Part shown: positions 55,680 to 63,706 of the stretch, piece by piece
How positions within the stretch are numbered: the first letter of the stretch is position 1
Layout of the letters: each line of letters opens with the position of its first letter
Notes under the pieces: model-generated
The model's database searches: none
What the model was told of the DNA's origin: nothing
Seen by the model: only the letters and a program-made list of their open reading frames with translations
Made by a program: the position numbers and the translations under genes
Assembly (NCBI RefSeq): GCF_937927635.1
Contig: NZ_CALBRW010000016.1
Location: forward strand, 317,881 to 381,880
Length of the DNA: 64,000 bases
From: an uncultured Microbacterium sp.
GTDB lineage: Bacteria > Actinomycetota > Actinomycetes > Actinomycetales > Microbacteriaceae
Reading direction: 5' to 3'

Positions 55680-57071
55680 TCAGCGACGGCTGATCTGCGT
55701 CGTGATCTCCGTGACCTGGTTGTAGACCGAGCGCCGCTCCTTCATGAGCTCGCTGATCTTCTTGCACGCGTACATCACGGTGGTGTGGTCGCGGTTGCCG
55801 AACAGCTGACCGATCTTCGGCAGCGACAGGTTGGTGCGCTCGCGGCACAGGTACATGGCGATCTGCCGTGCGAGGGCGATCTGCTGCGATCGGCTGGAGC
55901 CGTACAGGTCGTCGACGGTGAGCTTGAAGTAGCCGGCAGTCGAGGTGATGATGTCCGTCGGCGAGATGACGTTGTCCTCGGTCGTATCGACGATGTCGCG
56001 GAGAACGGTCTGCGCGAGGGAGATGTCCAGCGCCGAGCGGTTCAGGCTGGCGAACGCCGAGACGCGGATGAGTGCGCCCTCCAGCTCGCGAATGTTGGAG
56101 GAGACGACCGTCGCGATGTACTCGAGCACCTCGTCGGGGATGTGCAGCGACTCGCTCTGCGCCTTCTTGCGAAGGATCGCGATGCGAGTCTCCAGGTCGG
56201 GCGCCTGGACATCGGTGATCAGACCCCATTCGAAGCGGCTGCGCATCCGATCTTCGAATCCCGTGAGCAGCTTCGGTGCGACATCGCTGGTGATCACGAC
56301 CTGCTTGTTGTGGTCATGCAGCTGGTTGAAGGTGTGGAAGAACGCCTCCTGGGTCTCGGCGCGACCCTGCAGGAACTGGATGTCGTCGATCATCAGGATG
56401 TCGACTTCGCGGTACCTGCTCTGGAAGGCGGCACCGCGGTTGTTGGCGATCGAGTTGATGAAGTCGTTGGTGAACTCCTCGCTGGAGACGTAGCGCACCT
56501 TGACCCCGGCATACAGCGACTGCGCGTAGTCGCCGATCGCGTGCAGCAGATGCGTCTTGCCGAGGCCGGAGTCGCCGTAGATGAACAGCGGGTTGTACGC
56601 CTTGGCGGGTGCTTCGGCCACGGCCACGGCCGCGGCGTGCGCGAAGCGGTTGGACTGGCCGATCACGAAGTTGTCGAAGGTGTACTTCGGGTTCAGCCGT
56701 GACTCATGGCGCGACGGCTGCGCGGGCTCGATGGTGCTCTCCGTGCGGACGGGCTCAGGGGAGGCGAAGTCGGGAACGGCGATGGATGCTGCCGGCTGGT
56801 CGGCGAGTTCGTGGTTGACGACGGTCCGATACGAGGTGACTTCATCACCGATCGAAGAGAGCCCCTCCATGATCGGGATGCGCAAGCGCTTGTTGATCTG
56901 TGCCGCGGTCAGGTCGTTCGGAACGTCCAGGTAGAGGACTCCGCCCATGACACCCGCCGGGACGACGAGGCTCAGGAAGCCGTGCAGCTGCGGCGAGACG
57001 CGGTCGTCGTCCCCGAGTCGGTCGAGCAGATCAGACCAGATCGGCACATCGGGGTGGGCTGCAGAGGTCAT
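55680..57071 (-). CDS. dnaA: chromosomal replication initiator DnaA
   Basis: A 463-residue DnaA: domain I (about 1-85), a short linker with RLNPKYTFDNFVIG at its end, and an AAA+ domain with Walker A GDSGLGKT at 166-173 and VDILMIDDIQFL. Domain IV carries the DNA-binding signature GNRDHTTVMYACKKI near the end. ATG at 57071 is chosen because the frame upstream runs across DnaA boxes. It binds the boxes on both flanks and opens oriC. Confidence 0.97.
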   Translation of the reverse strand: MTSAAHPDVPIWSDLLDRLGDDDRVSPQLHGFLSLVVPAGVMGGVLYLDVPNDLTAAQINKRLRIPIMEGLSSIGDEVTSYRTVVNHELADQPAASIAVPDFASPEPVRTESTIEPAQPSRHESRLNPKYTFDNFVIGQSNRFAHAAAVAVAEAPAKAYNPLFIYGDSGLGKTHLLHAIGDYAQSLYAGVKVRYVSSEEFTNDFINSIANNRGAAFQSRYREVDILMIDDIQFLQGRAETQEAFFHTFNQLHDHNKQVVITSDVAPKLLTGFEDRMRSRFEWGLITDVQAPDLETRIAILRKKAQSESLHIPDEVLEYIATVVSSNIRELEGALIRVSAFASLNRSALDISLAQTVLRDIVDTTEDNVISPTDIITSTAGYFKLTVDDLYGSSRSQQIALARQIAMYLCRERTNLSLPKIGQLFGNRDHTTVMYACKKISELMKERRSVYNQVTEITTQISRR

Positions 57072-57390
57072 TGTGCTCCGGGCGAGGTTGTGGAAAAGGC
57101 GCTCGAAGCGTGATCTCCCCCTGTGGATAACGTCGGATGCCACGGTAGTCACAGCACGACGGAACAGCAAGCCGTGCGCGGAAACACGCGGGTGTGTCGT
57201 GATCGGTCGAGCTGTCCACAGTTGTGGATAATGGGTGTGCGCAACTGGTGAGGGGCATAGTGGCACTCAGCGGTGGATTTGCCCTGCGCGACGGCAGGTC
57301 GTACCCTTAATCGGTTGACTTATGCCTAACGGCAGTACCCCCCTGTCTCCGGATGCAGAACCCCGGTGACACCATTTCCGGAGTGATTCC
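57072..57390. promoter_or_regulatory. dnaA-rpmH intergenic region with DnaA boxes
   Basis: The 319-bp gap between the divergent dnaA and rpmH genes has exact DnaA boxes at 57122-57130 and 57223-57231 and diverged ones at 57089 (TGTGGAAAA) and 57213. It must hold promoters for both genes; I cannot place them confidently. The boxes suggest DnaA autoregulation or a second origin part. Confidence 0.75.
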
Positions 57391-57528
57391 ATGAGCAAGC
57401 GCACCTTCCAGCCCAACAACCGCCGTCGCGCCAAGAAGCACGGCTTCCGCGCCCGTATGCGCACCCGCGCCGGCCGCGCCATTCTTTCGGCACGCCGCGC
57501 GAAGGGCCGCGCTGAGCTCTCGGCGTAA
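57391..57528 (+). CDS. rpmH: ribosomal protein bL34
   Basis: A 45-residue basic protein: MSKRTFQPNNRRRAKKHGFR and onwards, the full bL34 pattern. GGAGTG precedes the ATG. It is part of the large ribosomal subunit and starts the conserved rpmH-rnpA-yidD-yidC cluster. Confidence 0.97.
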   Translation: MSKRTFQPNNRRRAKKHGFRARMRTRAGRAILSARRAKGRAELSA

Positions 57529-57546
57529 GCCGCGTCCGGACTCGCC

Positions 57547-57897
57547 GTGCTCGCCCGGCCGAATCGACTGACGCGCGGTGCCGACTACCGACAGGTCGTG
57601 CGCCGTGGTTCGCGATGCGGTGGATCGCGCCTGGTGACGTCTGTGCTGCCCGCAGCCGAAGCGCGTGCGCCTCGATTCGGGTTCATCATCAGCAAGCAGG
57701 TAGGAACCGCCGTGGTTCGCAACACCGTTCGTCGTCGCCTGAAAGCGGTGTGTGCGGAGTTCCTCGAAACTGTCCCCGAGGGCACGGATGTCGTCATCCG
57801 TGCCCTTCCGGCATCTGCGCATGCCGACTTCACCGAACTGCGTTCCGATGTGGTGCGCTGCCTGAACCGGCTGGTCGCCGGCGCGGTGCGCTCATGA
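57547..57897 (+). CDS. rnpA: ribonuclease P protein component
   Basis: A 116-residue protein with the RNase P protein signature RFGFIISKQVGTAVVRNTVRR (first part GFIISKQVG, then RNTVRRRLK). It assists RNase P RNA in tRNA 5'-end processing. GTG at 57547; the end overlaps yidD by four bases. Confidence 0.95.
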   Translation: MLARPNRLTRGADYRQVVRRGSRCGGSRLVTSVLPAAEARAPRFGFIISKQVGTAVVRNTVRRRLKAVCAEFLETVPEGTDVVIRALPASAHADFTELRSDVVRCLNRLVAGAVRS

Positions 57898-58259
57898 GTG
57901 CGCTGCCCTCCTATGCTTTCGGAACGGCTCGCTTCCGGGCATCCGATCTGCTCCGCGGCATCCTGCTGCTGCCCCGGAACGCGGTTCTCGCGTTCCTCGT
58001 CGTCTACCGGGCGATCGTGTCCCCGATGTACGGTGACGTCTGCAGGTATTACCCGTCCTGTTCCGCATACGCTGTAGGTGCGGTTCAGCAGCACGGCGCC
58101 GTGTGGGGGACGGTTCTCTCCGCCTGGCGCATCCTGCGCTGCAATCCGTGGAGCAAGGGGGGCGTCGACGACGTCCACTCTCATGCTCACTTCCGCTACG
58201 AACTGACCCGACGCGGGTTCGTCGTACCCGCTCGAAAGGAAATGAACAGTGGGTTCTGA
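57894..58259 (+). CDS. yidD: membrane protein insertion efficiency factor YidD
   Basis: A 121-residue protein with the YidD core YRAIVSPMYGDVCRYYPSCS followed by YAVGAVQQHG and RILRCNPWSKGGVDDV. A hydrophobic N-terminal helix precedes it. Overlaps with rnpA (4 bases) and yidC (11 bases) show tight coupling. It aids YidC-dependent insertion. Confidence 0.94.
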   Translation: MSALPSYAFGTARFRASDLLRGILLLPRNAVLAFLVVYRAIVSPMYGDVCRYYPSCSAYAVGAVQQHGAVWGTVLSAWRILRCNPWSKGGVDDVHSHAHFRYELTRRGFVVPARKEMNSGF

Positions 58260-59322
58260 CCTCCTGCTCGCCGCCACCACGCCTGCCGCCGCTGCCGGCG
58301 GGGGCACCGACTTCTTCAGCATCCTGCTGTGGCCCTTCAAGTGGATCGTCGAGACGATCCTGGTCGCCTGGCATTGGCTGTTCACCGCGGTCGGGCTCGG
58401 ACCGGGATCGGGTCTGACCTGGGTTCTTTCCATCATCGGCCTGGTGATCGTGATCCGGGCGGCGGTGTTCCCGCTGTTCGTGAAGCAGATCAAGAGCCAG
58501 CGCAAGATGATGGAGATCGCTCCTCAGCTGAAGAAGGTTCAGGAGAAGTACAAGGGCAAGCGCGACCAGCTGAGCCGTGAGGCCATGAGTCGCGAGACGA
58601 TGGCGCTGTACAAGAAGCACGGTACGACACCGGTGTCGTCGTGCCTGCCGATGCTGGTGCAGATGCCGTTCCTGCTGGGCATGTTCTACACGCTGCGCGA
58701 CGTGGCAGCTCACGCTCAGGCCGGTGTCGGCGGCGTCGGGCCTCTGAACGCGCAACTGACCAAGCTCTTCTACGACGCGACTCTGTTCGGTGTGGCACCG
58801 CTGCACATCGATCTGCGCTCGGCCCTGGAGACCAAGCCCGCCGGCTGGGAGGCCACGGCCACCATCCTGATCGTGCTCGTGGTCCTCATGATCGCGTCGC
58901 AGTTCTACACGCAGCTGCAGATCATCTCGAAGAATCTGTCGCCCGAGGCCAAGACCGGTCAGGCGTACCAGATGCAGAAGATCATGCTCTACATCCTGCC
59001 GCTGGGCTTCATCTTCTCGGGTGTGTTCTTCCCCCTCGGCGTGGTGCTGTACTGGTTCGTGTCGAACCTGTGGACCATGGCGCAGCAGTTCCTCGTCATC
59101 CGTGAGATGCCGACGCCGGGTTCGGATGCTGCGAGGCATCGCGAGGAGCGACTGGCCGCCAAGGGCAAGGCCATCAACTCCGAGGGCAAGGTCGTCCCCA
59201 TGGCCGTGTACGAAGCCGAGCAGCAGCGCCTGCTCGAGGAGGCCGAGCGCGCCAAGGCGCAGGCGCCCAAGCGCGAGCAGCCGATGGGCAAGAAGCGTGC
59301 GAAGAAGAAGGGGTCCAACTGA
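58249..59322 (+). CDS. yidC: YidC membrane protein insertase
   Basis: A 357-residue YidC/Oxa1 protein. The five membrane segments include KWIVETILVAWHWL, IIGLVIVIRAAVFPLFVKQI with the conserved hydrophilic-groove Arg, and MLVQMPFLLGMFYTL. No large periplasmic domain is present, as is normal in Gram-positives. The C-terminal tail is basic (KKRAKKKGSN) for ribosome contact. GTG at 58249 has GAAAGGAAA upstream. Confidence 0.95.
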   Translation: MGSDLLLAATTPAAAAGGGTDFFSILLWPFKWIVETILVAWHWLFTAVGLGPGSGLTWVLSIIGLVIVIRAAVFPLFVKQIKSQRKMMEIAPQLKKVQEKYKGKRDQLSREAMSRETMALYKKHGTTPVSSCLPMLVQMPFLLGMFYTLRDVAAHAQAGVGGVGPLNAQLTKLFYDATLFGVAPLHIDLRSALETKPAGWEATATILIVLVVLMIASQFYTQLQIISKNLSPEAKTGQAYQMQKIMLYILPLGFIFSGVFFPLGVVLYWFVSNLWTMAQQFLVIREMPTPGSDAARHREERLAAKGKAINSEGKVVPMAVYEAEQQRLLEEAERAKAQAPKREQPMGKKRAKKKGSN

Positions 59323-59810
59323 TGACTGATGGACTGAAGGCGTCGGCCGATTCGACCGTCGAGGACCTGGAGCGCGAGGGCGACGTCGCGGCGGACTTCC
59401 TGGAGGAGCTGCTCGACATCGCCGACATCGATGGCGACCTGAACCTCGACGTGCGCCAGGGCCGTGCGTATGTGTCGGTCGAGGCGGAGGGCGATTCACT
59501 GTCGACGCTGTCCGCCCCCGAGACCGTTCAGGCGCTGCAGGAGCTGACGCGCCTGGCCGTGCAGAGCAAGACCGGATCGTTCTCGCGGATGATCCTCGAC
59601 ATCGGTGGCTCGCGCGACGCTCGTCGCCACCAGCTCGAGGCCCTCGTGGATGCTGCGGTGGCGAGGCTCGACGGCGGCGCATCGCAGGCATCCCTGCCGG
59701 CGATGTCGTCCTACGAGCGCAAGCTCGTGCACGACATCGTGTCCGACCGCGGGCTGGTCTCCGAGTCCTATGGAGAGGGTTCTGACCGTCACACGGTGAT
59801 CTCCCGCTGA
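59322..59810 (+). CDS. jag: Jag/KhpB RNA-binding protein (KH and R3H)
   Basis: A 162-residue protein with a short Jag-N-like start, a KH-like domain (about 65-105, PETVQALQELTRLAVQSKTG) and a C-terminal R3H domain (MSSYERKLVHDIV, with the Arg and His of the motif). It binds RNA and is linked to cell division and wall growth in Gram-positives. Its start shares one base with the yidC stop. Confidence 0.93.
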   Translation: MTDGLKASADSTVEDLEREGDVAADFLEELLDIADIDGDLNLDVRQGRAYVSVEAEGDSLSTLSAPETVQALQELTRLAVQSKTGSFSRMILDIGGSRDARRHQLEALVDAAVARLDGGASQASLPAMSSYERKLVHDIVSDRGLVSESYGEGSDRHTVISR

Positions 59811-59823
59811 GTTCCGCCGGGGA

Positions 59824-59839
59824 TGTTTCACGTGAAACG
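59824..59839. promoter_or_regulatory. parS: parS site 1
   Basis: TGTTTCACGTGAAACG, one change from the consensus palindrome bound by ParB. It lies 13 bp after jag. Confidence 0.92.
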
Positions 59840-59846
59840 GTCCCTC

Positions 59847-59977
59847 GGTCATTGAGCGAGCGATCCTTCTTCCCCCCGGTCATTGAGCGAGCGAAGCGAG
59901 ACGAAATGCCTTCCCGTCGGTCATTGAGTCAACTCTTCCCATCCGGTCATTGAGCGAGCGAAGCGAGACGAAATGCC
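59847..59977. repeat. cluster of the GGTCATTGAGCGAGCG repeat family before rsmG
   Basis: Four copies or fragments in one direction: about 59847, 59878, 59919 (truncated) and 59945. The form is GGTCATTGAGCGAGCGAAGC, then GAGACGAAATGCC. The last copy runs into the rsmG coding sequence and contains its ATG. Confidence 0.85.
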
Positions 59978-60599
59978 AGAATCCTCTGTCGAACCCGAAC
60001 CATCCGCCGCGGCGGAGCTCTTCGGCGACCGCATCACCCTCGCCCGCCGATTCACGGCCGCCCTCGCTGCCGAGGGTGAGCTTCGCGGCCTGATCGGTCC
60101 ACTGGAGCTTCCGCGCCTCTGGACCCGTCATGTGCTGAACTCCGCCATCGCCGCGTCGCTGTTCCACGGGTCGGTCGCCGATGTGGGCTCCGGCGCAGGT
60201 CTTCCCGGACTGGTCCTTGCGATCGCCAGGCCAGACGTGGAGTGGACGCTGATCGAGCCCATGGAGCGCCGCGTCGCCTGGCTCACCGAGCAGACGGAGT
60301 CTCTGGGACTCGACAACGTGCGGATCATGCGAGCCCGGGCAGAGGACGTCGGCCTCGAGTTCGACGTGGTCACCGCCCGCGCTGTGAGTGCGCTTCGGAC
60401 GTTGATCCCGATCACCGCACCTCTCGCGAAGGATGCTGGCGAGCTGATCTTCCTCAAGGGGCAGAACGTGGATGCCGAGATCGCGGCAGCGCAGAAGGTT
60501 CTCAAGAAGAACAAGGTGTCGGACGTGTCTGTCCAGGTGCTGGGGGAGGGCACTCTCACGGAAACCACGCGCGTCTTCCGCGCCCGCGTCCGCGCCTGA
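59973..60599 (+). CDS. rsmG: 16S rRNA (guanine-N7)-methyltransferase RsmG
   Basis: A 208-residue GidB/RsmG enzyme with SAM-binding motif VADVGSGAGLPGLVLAIARP near residue 70, VVTARAVSALRTLIPI near 135, and LPRLWTRHVLNS upstream. It methylates G527 of 16S rRNA; loss gives low-level streptomycin resistance. The ATG at 59973 is part of an upstream repeat unit, and there is no good ribosome binding site, so initiation may be weak or coupled. Confidence 0.93.
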   Translation: MPESSVEPEPSAAAELFGDRITLARRFTAALAAEGELRGLIGPLELPRLWTRHVLNSAIAASLFHGSVADVGSGAGLPGLVLAIARPDVEWTLIEPMERRVAWLTEQTESLGLDNVRIMRARAEDVGLEFDVVTARAVSALRTLIPITAPLAKDAGELIFLKGQNVDAEIAAAQKVLKKNKVSDVSVQVLGEGTLTETTRVFRARVRA

Positions 60600-60661
60600 C
60601 GCCGGTCGTTGAGCGAGCGCAGCGACTCGAAACGCCCAACAGAGCAGGTTTCACACCCGAC

Positions 60662-60677
60662 TGTTTCACGTGAAACA
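60662..60677. promoter_or_regulatory. parS: parS site 2
   Basis: TGTTTCACGTGAAACA, a perfect 16-bp palindrome of the ParB consensus. Confidence 0.95.
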
Positions 60678-60822
60678 TCCACAGGTGCTGGCGCTCGTCG
60701 GTCGTTGAGCGAGCGAAGCGAGTCGAAACGCGCCGGTGGGATCCACATTTCGTCTCCTCGCTGGCGCTCGTCGCTCAATGACCGGAGTCGAAACGCCCAA
60801 CAGCGCAGGTCTCACACCCGAC

Positions 60823-60837
60823 TGTTCACGTGAAACA
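60823..60837. promoter_or_regulatory. parS: degenerate parS site 3
   Basis: TGTTCACGTGAAACA is the parS sequence with one T missing from the left half (15 bp). It lies in a duplicated segment whose other copy holds the intact site 2. ParB binding is expected to be reduced. Confidence 0.7.
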
Positions 60838-61003
60838 TTCAAAGGTGCTGGCGCTCGCCGGTCGTTGAGTGAGCGGAGCGAGTCGAAACGCTATTGCAGC
60901 GCCAACATTTCGTCTCCTCGCTGGCGCTCGTCGCTCAATGACCGGTTGTTGAGCGAGCGCAGCGAGTCGAAACGCGCTGCAGGAACTCTCATCCACAACA
61001 TGC

Positions 61004-61019
61004 TGTTTCACGTGAAACA
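61004..61019. promoter_or_regulatory. parS: parS site 4
   Basis: TGTTTCACGTGAAACA, perfect palindrome, 58 bp before the GIY-YIG gene. Confidence 0.95.
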
Positions 61020-61077
61020 TCCACAGGACGTGGGAACCACGTGAAGCGGAGGCCTCCGCGATGCGTACGATCTGGGG

Positions 61078-61380
61078 ATGACCGCGTACACCTACATCCT
61101 CCGATGTTCGGATGGCACCTTCTACGCCGGCAGCACGTGGGATCTGGATCGTCGTCTGGCCACGCATGCGCAGGGACTGGGGAGTGACTATACGTCATGC
61201 CGGTTGCCCGTCGAGCTCGTCTGGTTCGCAGAGTTCAACCGGATAGACGAGGCCTTCGGTCTGGAGAAGAGGATTCAAGGCTGGAGTCACGCGAAGAGGC
61301 TCGCGTTCATCGAGGGAGGGTTCGATGCGATCAAGGGCTGGAGCGCGCGGGAACGCGCCCTTCGCTCCCTCGGTCGTTGA
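61078..61380 (+). CDS. GIY-YIG nuclease-domain protein (UPF0213-like)
   Basis: A 100-residue protein with YTYILRCSDGTFYAGSTWDL: the usual GIY-YIG pair is YTYIL...FYAGST. The catalytic Arg is in DLDRRLATH, and a Glu lies in EKRIQGW. Similar short proteins (YhbQ/UPF0213) may act in DNA repair, but their role is unclear. The stop codon is the TGA inside the next repeat unit (GGTCGTTGA), so the last residues GR come from the repeat. Confidence 0.88.
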   Translation: MTAYTYILRCSDGTFYAGSTWDLDRRLATHAQGLGSDYTSCRLPVELVWFAEFNRIDEAFGLEKRIQGWSHAKRLAFIEGGFDAIKGWSARERALRSLGR

Positions 61381-61681
61381 GTGAGCGAAGCGAGTCGAAA
61401 CGCGTTCCCGTGACGTGGGGTGCATTTCGTCTCGTCGCTGGCGCTCCTCGCTCAATGACCGGTGCCGTTCACGGTCGTTGAGCGAGCGCAGCGAGTCGAA
61501 ACGGGTGTGGTGCATTTCGTCTCCTCGCTTCGCTCGTCGCTCGATGACCGGTCGTTGAGCGAGCGGAGCGAGTCGAAACGAGCCCTCGTGGTCGCGTAGG
61601 CATTTCGTCTCCTCGCTTCGCTCGTCGCTCAATGACCGAAGCAGACTCCCGGTCGTTGAGCGAGCGCAGCGAGTCGAAACG
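61372..61681. repeat. repeat cluster before parA
   Basis: The 365 bp between the GIY-YIG gene and parA have no gene. Direct units start at 61372, 61473, 61550 and 61651; inverted units start at 61423, 61513 and 61600. They alternate in head-to-tail and inverted pairs. The parA promoter should lie in 61682-61745. Confidence 0.85.
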
Positions 61682-61745
61682 GGGGCCTGCGACAGGGAGT
61701 GCGGGTGGGTGCGATTAGAGTGGTAGACGGTCCCGAAAGGAGTCG

Positions 61746-62678
61746 ATGTTTCACGTGAAACCATCCGACAACGCATTGCCGAACCACGATTTCGGGATGG
61801 ATACGCCGCTTGCACGCGAGCTCGCTGATCTCAGCAGTCGACGCAGGGCTCTCAGCGGGGTCAGTGTCGAATTCAGCGGGGAGACCCGTGTCTTCACCGT
61901 GTCCAATCAGAAGGGCGGGGTCGGCAAGACCACTTCAGCGGTGAATCTGGCTTCCGCCCTCGCTGAAATCGGAGCCAAGGTGCTGGTGATCGACCTTGAT
62001 CCACAGGGCAACGCCTCCACAGCACTGGGTATCACCCACACAGCTGATGTCGCCAGCATCTACGACGTGCTGATCGACGATCTTCCCTTCGAAGAGATCG
62101 TGCAGACCAGTCCCGAGTCCCCGAACCTGCTCTGCGCGCCGAGCACGATCCACCTGGCTGGCGCGGAGATCGAGCTGGTCTCCCAGGTCGCGCGAGAGTT
62201 CAGGCTGCGGCGTGCACTGCAGACCTACCTGGATGATCACCCCACCGACATCGTGATCATCGACTGCCCGCCATCGTTGGGGCTTCTCACCATCAACGCA
62301 TTCACAGCGGCATCCGAAGTCCTGATCCCCATCCAGGCGGAGTACTACGCACTGGAGGGCCTGAGTCAGCTGCTCGGCAGCATCCAGATGATTCAGAAGC
62401 ATCTGAACCCTGAACTTCACCTCACCACGATCCTGCTGACGATGTTCGACGCGCGCACGCGCCTGTCGCAGCAGGTCGCCGATGAGGTGCGAAACCACTT
62501 CCCCGAACAGGTGTTGGATGCGATCATTCCGCGATCGGTTCGCGTGTCCGAGGCCCCGAGCTTCGGCCAGACAGTCATCGCCTATGACAGATCATCCGCC
62601 GGCGCCGTCGCGTACCGGGAAGCAGCAGTCGAGATCGCACAGCGGGGAGCACGAGCCTCGCAGAAGAAGGAGCAATGA
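61746..62678 (+). CDS. parA: chromosome-partitioning ATPase ParA
   Basis: A 310-residue ParA/Soj protein with the deviant Walker A motif KGGVGKTT at 56-63, DLDPQGNAST, and IIDCPPSLGLLT. About 45 extra residues before the ATPase domain include the parS-encoded start. AAAGGAG lies just three bases before ATG 61746; a second ATG at 61797 would remove the parS-derived part. It moves ParB-parS complexes and overlaps parB by four bases. Confidence 0.95.
   Translation: MFHVKPSDNALPNHDFGMDTPLARELADLSSRRRALSGVSVEFSGETRVFTVSNQKGGVGKTTSAVNLASALAEIGAKVLVIDLDPQGNASTALGITHTADVASIYDVLIDDLPFEEIVQTSPESPNLLCAPSTIHLAGAEIELVSQVAREFRLRRALQTYLDDHPTDIVIIDCPPSLGLLTINAFTAASEVLIPIQAEYYALEGLSQLLGSIQMIQKHLNPELHLTTILLTMFDARTRLSQQVADEVRNHFPEQVLDAIIPRSVRVSEAPSFGQTVIAYDRSSAGAVAYREAAVEIAQRGARASQKKEQ
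61747..61762. promoter_or_regulatory. parS: parS site 5, overlapping the parA start
   Basis: TGTTTCACGTGAAACC overlaps the parA start codon: the ATG begins one base before the site, so the coding sequence opens MFHVKP. A bound ParB could affect parA transcription or translation. Confidence 0.92.
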
Positions 62679-63646
62679 TGGCCAAACGCACCGGACTCGG
62701 TCGGGGAATCGGCGCCCTCATCCCCATCGCGGATCAGTCGGAGCGGCCGGTGGACGTGTTCTTCCCGGGTGCATCGAAGCAGAAGGCGGATGCTGCACCG
62801 TCGGACGATGCGGGGAAGGTCGCAGAGCTCACCGCCATTCCGGGCATCCAGCTGATCCAGGTCGATCCGAACGCGATCGTCCCGAATCCTCGTCAGCCGC
62901 GCACGGTCTTCGATGAGGAGCGGCTGGCCGAGCTCGTGCACAGTGTGCGGGAGTTCGGAGTGCTGCAGCCGGTCGTCGTGCGCAGGAATTCCGCCGGCGA
63001 CTACGAACTGATCATGGGGGAGCGGCGCACTCGTGCTGCACGCGAGGCCGGATTGGCCGAGATTCCGGCGATCGTTCGTGAGACGGCGGACGAGGACCTG
63101 CTGCGGGATGCTCTGCTCGAGAACCTGCACCGGTCGGAGCTGAATCCTCTTGAAGAGGCTTCCGCGTATCAGCAGCTGCTCGACGACTTCGGCATCACGC
63201 AGGAGGAATTGGCTACCAGGATCGGCCGGTCCCGTCCGCAGATCAGCAACACGATTCGCCTGCTGCGCCTGCCGGTTCCCGTACAGCAGCGGGTCGCAGC
63301 GGGCGTGCTCTCTGCTGGTCATGCGCGTGCGATTCTGTCGGTCGAGGATCCCGAGCGGATGCAGCGACTGGCGGACAAGGTCGTGAATGAAGACCTGTCC
63401 GTGCGCGCCACAGAGGCGGCCGCGAAGAGCCTCCCCGCTGCACCCGGCAGCAAGACGAAACCTCAGGCCGGAGCGCGCCGCGCCTATCTCGACGAGGTCG
63501 CAGGCAAGCTCGGCGACAGGCTCAACACCCGTGTACAGATCGCTCTGGGTGCACGAAAAGGCCAGGTCAAGATCGAGTTCGCGTCGATCCAGGATCTCAA
63601 CCGTATTCTCGCCGAGCTCGGCGAAGAGGAGTACGGATCCCGCTGA
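62675..63646 (+). CDS. parB: chromosome-partitioning protein ParB
   Basis: A 323-residue ParB. The N-terminal CTPase domain has NPRQPRTVFDEERLAEL and GERRTRAAREAG (box II at 115-123). A helix-turn-helix follows in QEELATRIGRSRPQISNTIR, and the C-terminal dimer domain ends the protein. It spreads from parS as a CTP-dependent clamp. Two tandem ATGs lie at 62675 and 62678. Confidence 0.96.
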   Translation: MMAKRTGLGRGIGALIPIADQSERPVDVFFPGASKQKADAAPSDDAGKVAELTAIPGIQLIQVDPNAIVPNPRQPRTVFDEERLAELVHSVREFGVLQPVVVRRNSAGDYELIMGERRTRAAREAGLAEIPAIVRETADEDLLRDALLENLHRSELNPLEEASAYQQLLDDFGITQEELATRIGRSRPQISNTIRLLRLPVPVQQRVAAGVLSAGHARAILSVEDPERMQRLADKVVNEDLSVRATEAAAKSLPAAPGSKTKPQAGARRAYLDEVAGKLGDRLNTRVQIALGARKGQVKIEFASIQDLNRILAELGEEEYGSR

Positions 63647-63658
63647 TCACCCTCGGTC

Positions 63659-63694
63659 AGAAGCGCACTGTTTCACGTGAAACGGCGCGCTTCT
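63659..63694. promoter_or_regulatory. parS: parS site 6 inside a hairpin after parB
   Basis: TGTTTCACGTGAAACG (63669-63684) is enclosed by perfect 8-bp arms AGAAGCGC (63659-63666) and GCGCTTCT (63687-63694). The hairpin lies 12 bp after the parB stop and may also work as its terminator. Confidence 0.85.
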
Positions 63695-63706
63695 GGCGTT
63701 GAAGGC

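Larger units (their letters stand above)
60604..60974. repeat. repeat cluster between rsmG and the GIY-YIG gene
   Basis: No gene occupies 60600-61077. Units of the form GGTCGTTGAGCGAGCGCAGC plus GAGTCGAAACG lie at 60604, 60700, 60860 and 60944. Inverted units (CATTTCGTCTCCTCGCTGGC to AATGACCGG) lie at 60746 and 60906. Segments around 60636-60705 and 60795-60865 are about 90% alike, a duplication that includes a parS site. Confidence 0.85.

Noticed and set aside
57072..57266. N-terminal extension of DnaA to 57266
   Set aside because: It crosses DnaA boxes and has no similarity to DnaA domain I, which begins at the ATG at 57071.
61372..61681. CRISPR-like appearance of regularly spaced repeats
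   Set aside because: Units alternate in orientation, the spaces between them are short and similar to one another, and no cas gene is present.
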